Assembly (NCBI GenBank): GCA_900466005.1
Contig: UEGQ01000024.1
Span: 1 to 37,329, forward strand
Reading direction: 5' to 3'
From: Hyphomicrobiales bacterium
GTDB lineage: Bacteria > Pseudomonadota > Alphaproteobacteria > Rhizobiales > Rhizobiaceae
Length of the DNA stretch: 37,329 nt
The first letter of the stretch is position 1. Every line of letters begins with the position of its first letter. The notes under the pieces were generated by a model. That model did no database searches. It worked only from the letters and a program-made list of their open reading frames with translations, and was not told the origin of the DNA. The position numbers were made by a program, and so were the translations under genes. Positions 17,651 to 24,073 of this stretch are shown in pieces.

Positions 17651-17665
17651 GGCATACTGAGACAC

Positions 17666-17702
17666 GAAAGCCCCGGAATGGCCTCACCATTCCGGGGCTT
17701 TC
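17666..17702. terminator. Bidirectional terminator between gabD and efp
   Basis: A perfect 16-bp stem, GAAAGCCCCGGAATGG (17666-17681) and CCATTCCGGGGCTTTC (17687-17702) with loop CCTCA, lies between the convergent gabD and efp stops. The stem ends in CTTTC on either strand, so it can serve both transcripts. Confidence 0.9.
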
Positions 17703-17724
17703 TGCATTCTGGCTGACGCGAGCC

Positions 17725-18294
17725 TCAGTTCTTGGCGCGCTCGACGTAGGAATTGTCTTCGGTCGCGATGACGACGCGGGTGCCGGCGTCGATGTGCGGC
17801 GGCACCATGGTGCGGATGCCGTTCGAGAGCATTGCCGGCTTGTAGGAGGACGATGCCGTCTGGCCCTTCACGACCGGCTCGGTTTCGACGATTTCGAGCG
17901 TGACGTGGCGCGGAAGCTCGATGGCGAGCGGCACGCCTTCGTGGATGGACAGAACGCAGGTCATGCCTTCCTGCAGGTAGGCCTTCTGGTCGCCCATGGT
18001 TTCGGCGTCGACGACGACCTGGTCATAGGTTTCCGGGTTCATGAAGTGGAAGCCTTCGCCGTCCTCATAGAGATACTGGAAGTTCAGGTCTTCAACGAAG
18101 GCACGCTCGACCTGCTCGGTGGTGCGCCAGCGCTCGGACACCTTCACGCCGTCAACGATGCGGCGCATGTTCACCTGCGTGACCGGGGTGCCTTTGCCCG
18201 GATGGAAGTTTTCGGCGGTGAGCACGACGTAGAGCTTGCCGTCGACTTCGAGAACATTGCCCTTGCGGACGGAGGAGGCGATAATCTTGACCAT
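17725..18294 (-). CDS. efp: Translation elongation factor P
   Basis: EF-P binds the ribosome between the P and E sites and relieves stalling at polyproline stretches. The 189-residue protein has the three-barrel length of the family, with the KOW-like N-terminal domain, the central domain and the C-terminal OB domain. The tip of domain I reads HPGKGTP with Lys34, the residue that EpmA modifies with beta-lysine. The start at 18294 gives MVKIIASSVRKGN. It is divergent from epmA and epmB (143-bp gap), which supply the modification, so the full modification set except EpmC is encoded here. Confidence 0.97.
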   Translation of the reverse strand: MVKIIASSVRKGNVLEVDGKLYVVLTAENFHPGKGTPVTQVNMRRIVDGVKVSERWRTTEQVERAFVEDLNFQYLYEDGEGFHFMNPETYDQVVVDAETMGDQKAYLQEGMTCVLSIHEGVPLAIELPRHVTLEIVETEPVVKGQTASSSYKPAMLSNGIRTMVPPHIDAGTRVVIATEDNSYVERAKN

Positions 18295-18437
18295 TGGAAT
18301 TCCTTGTATCTGCGAAAGACCCGTCGTAAAGGACGCCGATCCGCCCCGGGACATCTTCGAAACTTTTCCTGGGCGCAACTAACCCAAAATCCGCTAAATT
18401 GCCAGCCCGCGATGCAACAACCTTCGAGAAAGACGCA

Positions 18438-19499
18438 ATGACCGGCCGAAGCACCGCCACACCGGCCTGGTGGATGCCATCGATCCATGCCGATCGCCGC
18501 CCGTTTCTCCTCGGACGCAACGCGATCCAGGCAAGGTTGCGCGTCTTCTTCGCCGAGCGAGACTTCATCGAGGTCGATACTGCGACGCTGCAGGTTTCCC
18601 CGGGCAACGAGGCGCATCTCCATGCGTTCGCGACCGCCGCGACCGGACCGGACGGGCGATCGGCGCCGCTTTTCCTGCACACCTCACCGGAATTTGCCTG
18701 CAAGAAGCTGCTTGCCGCCGGCGAGCAGCGCATCGCCTGCTTCGCCCACGTCTATCGCAACCGCGAGCGCGGTCCCCTGCACCATCCTGAGTTCACCATG
18801 CTCGAATGGTATCGCGCCGGGGAATCCTACGAGCAACTGATGACCGACTGCGCCGACATCCTGGCGCTCGCAGCCGAGACGACCAAGAGCCGTGCGTTCA
18901 CCTGGCGGGAGCGCACCGTCGACCCGTTCCTCGAACCGGAACGGCTGAGCGTCGCCGAAGCCTTCGACCGTTTCGCCGGCATCGACCTGCTCGGCTCCGT
19001 CGAAGACAGCGGTGCGACCGATCGCGACCGGCTCGCAGCGGACCTGCGTCGGGCCGGCATCCGCGTCGCCGAGGACGACACCTGGGCCGATCTCTTCAGC
19101 CGTGTGCTGGTCGAGAAGATAGAACCGAACCTCGGCTTCGGCCGGGCAACGATCCTCGATGGATATCCGGTGAGCGAGGCGGCACTTGCGCGCCCCTCCG
19201 CCCGGGACCCCCGGGTCGCCGAACGCTTCGAACTCTATGCCTGTGGCGTGGAGCTCGCCAATGCCTTCGGCGAGCTGACGAATGCTGCCGAGCAGCGCCG
19301 GCGGTTCGAGGCGGAAATGACGGAGAAGCAGCGCGTTTACGGCGAGACCTATCCGCTGGACGAGGATTTCCTTTCCGCGCTCGACATCATGCCGGAGGCA
19401 AGCGGCATTGCACTCGGCTTCGACCGGCTGGTGATGCTGGCAACCGGCGCACCGCGGATCGAGCACGTCCTGTGGGCACCGGTCGCGGAGATCGACTGA
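18438..19499 (+). CDS. epmA: EF-P beta-lysylation protein EpmA (GenX/PoxA, LysRS paralogue)
   Basis: EpmA adenylates (R)-beta-lysine and attaches it to Lys34 of EF-P. The 353-residue protein is a class II lysyl-tRNA-synthetase catalytic core without the anticodon-binding OB domain: it begins almost at once with the catalytic fold (RRPFLLGRNAIQARLR). Motif 2 is seen in FAHVYRNRERGPLHHPEFTM and motif 3 in SGIALGFDRLVML, with Ala where LysRS usually has Gly, as in known EpmA. The ATG at 18438 is preferred over an in-frame TTG 39 nt upstream. Its TGA overlaps the ATG of epmB, indicating tight coupling. Confidence 0.95.
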   Translation: MTGRSTATPAWWMPSIHADRRPFLLGRNAIQARLRVFFAERDFIEVDTATLQVSPGNEAHLHAFATAATGPDGRSAPLFLHTSPEFACKKLLAAGEQRIACFAHVYRNRERGPLHHPEFTMLEWYRAGESYEQLMTDCADILALAAETTKSRAFTWRERTVDPFLEPERLSVAEAFDRFAGIDLLGSVEDSGATDRDRLAADLRRAGIRVAEDDTWADLFSRVLVEKIEPNLGFGRATILDGYPVSEAALARPSARDPRVAERFELYACGVELANAFGELTNAAEQRRRFEAEMTEKQRVYGETYPLDEDFLSALDIMPEASGIALGFDRLVMLATGAPRIEHVLWAPVAEID

Positions 19500-20548
19500 T
19501 GGGAGCCCGCAGCATCACGACCGTCGACGAACTCGTTGCGGCGGGGCTGGTCGCCACCGATGATGAAGCGGCGGCCGCCGCCGTTGCGGAACACTATGCG
19601 ATCGCCGTCACCCCGGCGATGACGAGCCTCATCAATCCGTCCGATCCGCGTGATCCGATTGCCGCACAGTTCGTCCCGACCGCCGCCGAACTCGTGCGGA
19701 CTGAGGTGGAACGCGACGACCCGATCGGAGACCGGCCGTTCACGCCGCTTCCCGGCATCGTCCATCGCTACCCGGATCGGGTGCTGCTGAAGGTCGTGCA
19801 TGTCTGCCCGGTCTACTGCCGGTTCTGCTTCCGCCGCGAAATGGTCGGCCCGCAGGGGGACGGGACGCTGACGCCCGAACAGCTGGCCGTCGCGATGGAC
19901 TACATTCGAGCGAACGCCGGTATCTGGGAGGTCATTCTGACGGGCGGCGATCCACTCGTCCTCTCGCCACGACGTCTCGCCGAGATCATGCTGCAGCTGG
20001 CAGCGATCCCGCATGTGAAGGTCGTCCGCATTCACAGCCGCGTGCCGGTCGTCGACCCGGAAAAGATCGACGCTGCGATGATCGATGCCCTGAAGCAGGG
20101 CGGCAAGACGGTCTACGTCGCCCTCCACGCTAACCATCCGCGCGAGCTTTCGGAGGCCGCCCGGCATGCATGCGCCCGACTGGTCGACGCCGGGATCGTG
20201 ATGGTGAGCCAGACCGTACTCCTGAAGGGCATCAACGACGACGTGACGGTGCTCGAAGAGCTGATGCGCGCCTTCGTCGAAAACCGCATCAAGCCCTATT
20301 ACCTCCATCATCCGGACCTCGCGCCCGGCACAGGCCATTTCCGGCTGTCGATCGAGGAAGGCCAGGCGCTCGTGGGCTCACTCAGGGCCCATCTCTCCGG
20401 CCTCTGCATTCCCGCCTACATCCTCGACATTCCCGGTGGCCACGGTAAGGTCGAGATCAGCGAGCGTGCGCTGGCCGGCGGTCCGGACGGAGGATACTGC
20501 GTCACTGACCCGCAGGGCAGGACGCACCGCTATCCGGTAAAGAAGTGA
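19499..20548 (+). CDS. epmB: EF-P lysine 2,3-aminomutase EpmB (KamA/YjeK family)
   Basis: EpmB is a radical-SAM, PLP-dependent enzyme that converts lysine to beta-lysine for EpmA. The 349-residue protein carries the iron-sulfur motif CPVYCRFC (Cys103, Cys107, Cys110), the SAM-binding GGDPL segment, and a C-terminal PLP lysine near Lys317 in GGHGKVEIS. Its length matches YjeK (about 340) rather than the longer clostridial lysine aminomutase. The start at 19499 overlaps the epmA stop (TGATG). EpmC, the EF-P hydroxylase, is not seen here. Confidence 0.95.
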   Translation: MGARSITTVDELVAAGLVATDDEAAAAAVAEHYAIAVTPAMTSLINPSDPRDPIAAQFVPTAAELVRTEVERDDPIGDRPFTPLPGIVHRYPDRVLLKVVHVCPVYCRFCFRREMVGPQGDGTLTPEQLAVAMDYIRANAGIWEVILTGGDPLVLSPRRLAEIMLQLAAIPHVKVVRIHSRVPVVDPEKIDAAMIDALKQGGKTVYVALHANHPRELSEAARHACARLVDAGIVMVSQTVLLKGINDDVTVLEELMRAFVENRIKPYYLHHPDLAPGTGHFRLSIEEGQALVGSLRAHLSGLCIPAYILDIPGGHGKVEISERALAGGPDGGYCVTDPQGRTHRYPVKK

Positions 20549-20741
20549 AGACGTTCCGGTCGATGTAGATCGCCAGCTCCATCCTTTCCGAAACGGGGAA
20601 GCAAAGGCTGGTTCGAACGCCGGCGACGAGCATTCTTGCGGTCATTTTTGTTTAACTACGGCGTTTAGCGGAATATTATGCTTTCATCCGTAGAACGCAA
20701 AACAACTGTCATCAGAAGTATATCTTGGGAAAGGGGACAAC
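20549..20741 (+). promoter_or_regulatory. Promoter region of the carrier-protein operon
   Basis: This 193-bp gap becomes AT-rich from 20640 onwards, unlike its surroundings, and probably holds the promoter of the operon starting at 20742. An inverted pair CTACGG (20656-20661) and CCGTAG (20688-20693) brackets GCGGAATATTATGC. It may be an operator, but I cannot name the factor. The ribosome site is AAAGGGG near 20730-20736. Confidence 0.4.
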
Positions 20742-20993
20742 ATGAACGGAGAAATTCGGGCTCTGCTCGCAAAACTCGGCGGATTGCCTGTGTCGATCGA
20801 CACGATCGACGACAATGGCGATCTTTACGCCGCTGGACTTTCTTCCTTCGCGTCCGTCCAGCTCATGCTCGGACTTGAAGAAGCCTTTGATATCGAGTTT
20901 CCGGATCATTTGCTGAACCGGAAATCCTTCGCCAGCATCGCCGCCATCGAGAACACGGTGAAGACGATCCTGGCCGACAGAAAGGTCGCGTGA
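20742..20993 (+). CDS. Small acyl/aminoacyl carrier protein
   Basis: This 83-residue acidic, all-helical protein is a phosphopantetheine carrier protein. The attachment motif reads GDLYAAGLSSFASVQLML: Ser35 aligns with the serine of the usual GxDSL, with Ser34 in place of Asp. Helix 2 (SVQLMLGLEEAFDIEFPD) is typical. Carrier proteins with this GLSSF motif are the partners of amino acid:[carrier protein] ligases studied in Bradyrhizobium and Agrobacterium. It leads a five-gene operon and its TGA overlaps the ATG of the flavoprotein gene. A fatty-acid-synthesis role is unlikely given the motif and context. A phosphopantetheinyl transferase must come from elsewhere. Confidence 0.9.
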   Translation: MNGEIRALLAKLGGLPVSIDTIDDNGDLYAAGLSSFASVQLMLGLEEAFDIEFPDHLLNRKSFASIAAIENTVKTILADRKVA

Positions 20994-22174
20994 TGGACCT
21001 CTCCGCCACCGCTTCCGAGAAGAACCTGAAGAGCCGCGTCAATCACGTGGCGACGGTCGCCGCCGCCTATGCGGACGAGGTCGATCGCGACAGCCGGTTT
21101 CCGAAAGAAGCCGTCGATGCAATGAAGGCCGAGCGCCTGCTCGGCATCATGATCCCCGAAGAGCTCGGGGGTGAGGGTCTTTCCATTTCGGAGATTGCCG
21201 AACTCTGCTCGACGCTCGGTCAGGCGTGCGCCTCGAGCGCGATGATCTTCGCGATGCACCAGATCAAGACCTCGAGCCTCGTCACGCACGGCAACGACGC
21301 CGACTGGCACCGGAATTTCATGCGCCGCATCGCAGCCGAACAGCTGCTGCTCGGCTCCGCCACCACGGAAGCTGGCATCGGCGGAAACCTGCGCAACAGC
21401 ATCTGCGCCATCGACGTGAAAGACGGCCGCTGCTTCCTCGAAAAGGATGCGACCGTGATTTCCTACGGCGTTGAATCCGACGCGATCCTGATCACCTCGC
21501 GCAGCCACAAGGACGCGGCATCCTCCGACCAGGTGATGACCGTCTTCCTGAAAGACCAGTACACGATCGACAAGACCCATGTCTGGGATACGCTGGGCAT
21601 GCGCGGCACCTGCTCCGACGGGTTCATGTTCCGAGGCGAGGCGCCTGCCGAACAGATCCTGCCCCATCCATTCGCGGAAATCGCCGCGCAGTCGATGCTC
21701 GCGACCGCCCATCTCCTCTGGAGCTCTGTCTGGTACGGCATCGCGCTCGACGCCTTCACACGCGCCCAGAACTTCGTGCGTGCGGCCGCTCGCAAGGCGC
21801 CCGGAACGCAGCCGCCCGGCCTCGTCCAGCTCGCGGAGCTTTCGAGCCAGCTTCAGGCCGTCAGGTCCAACATCGTCGGCGGACTGCGGTCCTATGAAGA
21901 CGCCTGCAAGGATCAGGATCGATTGTCGTCCATGGGCTTTGCCGTTGCGATGAACAACGTCAAGATCGCCTCCTCCGAGATGATCCTGCCGATCATCAAC
22001 CAGGCTATGCGTATCTGCGGCATCATGGGCTACAAGAACGGTACGCCCTACAGCCTCGGACGCCATCTGCGCGACGCCCATTCGGCACAGCTGATGATTT
22101 CCAACGACCGCATCCTCGGAAATACGTCGAACATGCTTCTGGTGCACAAACAAGAAACAAGCTTGCTGGGGTGA
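20993..22174 (+). CDS. Acyl-CoA-dehydrogenase-fold flavoprotein, possibly acting on aminoacyl-carrier protein
   Basis: The 393-residue protein has the full acyl-CoA dehydrogenase fold: N-terminal helices (1-115), a beta domain (LLGSATTEAGIGG, then VWDTLGMRGTCSDG near 198-210) and a C-terminal four-helix flavin-binding domain. The usual catalytic Glu of the YEGT loop is not evident: the matching segment reads NDRILGNTSN (371-380). I also see no Glu at the alternative isovaleryl-type position. The WDTLGMRGT wording recalls class D flavin oxygenases as well as dehydrogenases. The start at 20993 overlaps the carrier-protein stop. Lying between a carrier protein and its ligase, it probably acts on the carrier-bound aminoacyl group, by desaturation or oxygenation; the reaction is unknown. 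Confidence 0.8.
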   Translation: MDLSATASEKNLKSRVNHVATVAAAYADEVDRDSRFPKEAVDAMKAERLLGIMIPEELGGEGLSISEIAELCSTLGQACASSAMIFAMHQIKTSSLVTHGNDADWHRNFMRRIAAEQLLLGSATTEAGIGGNLRNSICAIDVKDGRCFLEKDATVISYGVESDAILITSRSHKDAASSDQVMTVFLKDQYTIDKTHVWDTLGMRGTCSDGFMFRGEAPAEQILPHPFAEIAAQSMLATAHLLWSSVWYGIALDAFTRAQNFVRAAARKAPGTQPPGLVQLAELSSQLQAVRSNIVGGLRSYEDACKDQDRLSSMGFAVAMNNVKIASSEMILPIINQAMRICGIMGYKNGTPYSLGRHLRDAHSAQLMISNDRILGNTSNMLLVHKQETSLLG

Positions 22175-22179
22175 GACCG

Positions 22180-23088
22180 ATGGACATGCAGAGAAATTTC
22201 CTCGACCGCCTGTTCGAGTCCGGCCTCCTCATCGAGACCGGCGTCGACGGACTCTACGGCCGCGGCGGCCGTTTTGAAGACGTGATCGCGGCCTTCGAAC
22301 GGCTGATCGACCGCTTCGGCGGCGCCGACGGCGCGGAAGCGATCCGCTTCCCGCCCGGCATGAACCGCGCCTATTTCGAGAAGAGCGGCTACATGCGGAG
22401 CTTCCCGCAGCTCGCCGGCACGGTGCACAGCTTCTGCGGCAACGAGCTCGATCATGTCAGCCTTCTGAAATGCATGGATGCCGAGGAAGACTGGACCGCC
22501 GAGCAAAAGGCGACCGATATCGTGCTGACGCCGGCGGCCTGCTACCCGCTCTATCCGACGGTTGCCAAGCGCGGCAACCTGCCGGCCGGCGGCGGTCTCT
22601 ATGACCTGCAGTCCTATTGCTTCCGCCACGAGCCCTCGAACGACCCGGCACGCCAGCAGTTGTTCCGCATGCGCGAATACGTCCGCATGGGGACCCAGGC
22701 GGACGTCACCGAGTTCCGCCAGACCTGGATGGATCGCGGCGTCGAAATGATGAAGGAAGTCGGGCTGCCCGTCGAGATCGACGTCGCCAACGACCCCTTC
22801 TTCGGGCGTGCGGGCAAGATGCTCGCCAACAACCAGCGCGACCAGAACCTCAAGTTCGAGCTGCTGATCCCGATCACCTCAACGGCCAGCCCGACCGCCT
22901 GTATGAGCTTCAACTACCACCAGGATGCCTTCGGCACGAAATGGGGCCTGAACCTCGAAGATGGCTCGGTCGCCCACACCGCGTGCGTCGGCTTCGGGCT
23001 GGAACGTATCGCGCTGGCGCTCTTCCACCACCACGGCCTCGACACCGATCAGTGGCCGGCGTCGGTACGCCGGGCGCTCTGGGGCTGA
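22180..23088 (+). CDS. Amino acid:[carrier protein] ligase (truncated seryl-tRNA synthetase homologue)
   Basis: The enzyme activates an amino acid with ATP and loads it on the phosphopantetheine of a carrier protein rather than on tRNA. The 302-residue protein is a class II catalytic core: motif 2 in FRMREYVRMGT (162-172), motif 3 in GFGLERIALALF (271-282), and no N-terminal coiled-coil tRNA-binding arm as in SerRS. Cys121, Glu166 and Cys269 match, in spacing, the zinc ligands recalled for the Bradyrhizobium enzyme. Homologues use glycine or alanine, so a small amino acid is expected. ATG 22180 follows GGGGTGAG; ATG 22186 and GTG 22171 are alternatives. It lies 5 nt after the flavoprotein gene. 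Confidence 0.92.
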   Translation: MDMQRNFLDRLFESGLLIETGVDGLYGRGGRFEDVIAAFERLIDRFGGADGAEAIRFPPGMNRAYFEKSGYMRSFPQLAGTVHSFCGNELDHVSLLKCMDAEEDWTAEQKATDIVLTPAACYPLYPTVAKRGNLPAGGGLYDLQSYCFRHEPSNDPARQQLFRMREYVRMGTQADVTEFRQTWMDRGVEMMKEVGLPVEIDVANDPFFGRAGKMLANNQRDQNLKFELLIPITSTASPTACMSFNYHQDAFGTKWGLNLEDGSVAHTACVGFGLERIALALFHHHGLDTDQWPASVRRALWG

Positions 23089-23095
23089 CCTGCCG

Positions 23096-24061
23096 ATGGC
23101 TGCTGTCTTTCCCGGGCTGGATCCCGCCGGCTACACACCGCATGCCCTTCACACGAGTGAGCGGATGTGGCCGGAAACCAACTGCTACGTCGATCTCTGG
23201 ATCGAGGTGCTGGCCTCGCTCGGGCTCGCGCCCGAGGCGATGCTGGGTTTCACCCTGACCCAGGATTTTGAAGGCGACCAGTTCACCTTCTTCAAGGTGC
23301 CGCTGGAGGATCTAGAAGGCCTCTACGGCATCCGCTGCACGGAGCTTGCAATCTTCGATACGGTCGAGGCCCATGTCGCGGAGCAGATCGCCCGTGGGCG
23401 GCTCTGCCTGGTCGAGATGGACAGCTTCTTCATGCCTGACACCCGCGGCGTCGGCTATGGGCAGGAACACGGCAAGACGACGGTTGCCATCAACCGCCTC
23501 GACCCGGCCAACCGCAGCATGGACTACTTCCACAACGGCGGCTTCTTCCATGTCGAGGGCGACGACTTCGACGGTCTCTTCCACCGCGGCGCCTGGCAGG
23601 AAGAACTGCCTTTCCTGCCCTATACGGAGTTCGCCAAATTCCCGGAGAAGCGGACGGACGAGCGCACCACGCGCGAAGTCGCGATCACGCTGATACGGCG
23701 TCACTTCGCGCGGCGGCCCTCAACCAATCCGATTGCTGCCTTCGCGACGGTCTTCCCGAAGCAGGTGGAAGCCATCGCGGAACGCCCGTTCGGCTTCTTC
23801 CATAAGTATGCGTTCAACACATTGCGACAGGTCGGCGCCAACTTTGAGCTTCTCGCGAGCCACCTCGAATGGCTCCTGCCGGACGTGACAGAAGACGAAC
23901 GCCAGCAAGCGCTGAAGATCTCCGAGACAGCGAAATCCGTCCAGTTCCAGCTCGCCCGTGCGGTCGCTCGGCGCAAGTTCGAGCCCCTCGCCGGTGCACT
24001 CGCGCCGGCTGCGGAGGCATGGGACAGCCTGATGGAAGGACTGGGCAAGCAGCTTGCCTGA
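23096..24061 (+). CDS. DUF1839-type protein, candidate papain-fold aminoacyltransferase
   Basis: This 321-residue protein matches, by recall, the DUF1839 family found beside amino acid:[carrier protein] ligases. Its function is not established. The pattern is suggestive: Cys30 in PETNCYVDLW at the start of a helix, a following LVEMDSFFMPDT (105-116), His125 in YGQEHGKTTVAI, and a downstream NRLD and YFHNGGFF (144-151). Cys-helix, GxP/D-strand and His-strand in this order resemble BtrH-type N-terminal domains, papain-like enzymes that move an aminoacyl group from a carrier protein to a sugar amine. A C-terminal helical part (about 190-321) follows. The start at 23096 is 7 nt after the ligase stop. 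A transferase role is inference. Confidence 0.8.
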   Translation: MAAVFPGLDPAGYTPHALHTSERMWPETNCYVDLWIEVLASLGLAPEAMLGFTLTQDFEGDQFTFFKVPLEDLEGLYGIRCTELAIFDTVEAHVAEQIARGRLCLVEMDSFFMPDTRGVGYGQEHGKTTVAINRLDPANRSMDYFHNGGFFHVEGDDFDGLFHRGAWQEELPFLPYTEFAKFPEKRTDERTTREVAITLIRRHFARRPSTNPIAAFATVFPKQVEAIAERPFGFFHKYAFNTLRQVGANFELLASHLEWLLPDVTEDERQQALKISETAKSVQFQLARAVARRKFEPLAGALAPAAEAWDSLMEGLGKQLA

Positions 24062-24073
24062 AGGAGCCGAACG

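Noticed and set aside
14901..17665. Two long minus-strand frames (429 and 537 residues) opposite gabT and gabD
   Set aside because: They are mirrors of well-supported genes, with Asp/Gly/His-rich composition and no ribosome site.
20742..20993. Fatty-acid-synthesis AcpP
   Set aside because: The motif is GLSSF rather than DSL and there are no fab genes nearby; the operon points to an aminoacyl carrier.
22180..23088. Seryl-tRNA synthetase pseudogene or truncated tRNA synthetase
   Set aside because: The length, intact motifs 2 and 3, zinc ligands and adjoining carrier protein fit an intact amino acid:[carrier protein] ligase.
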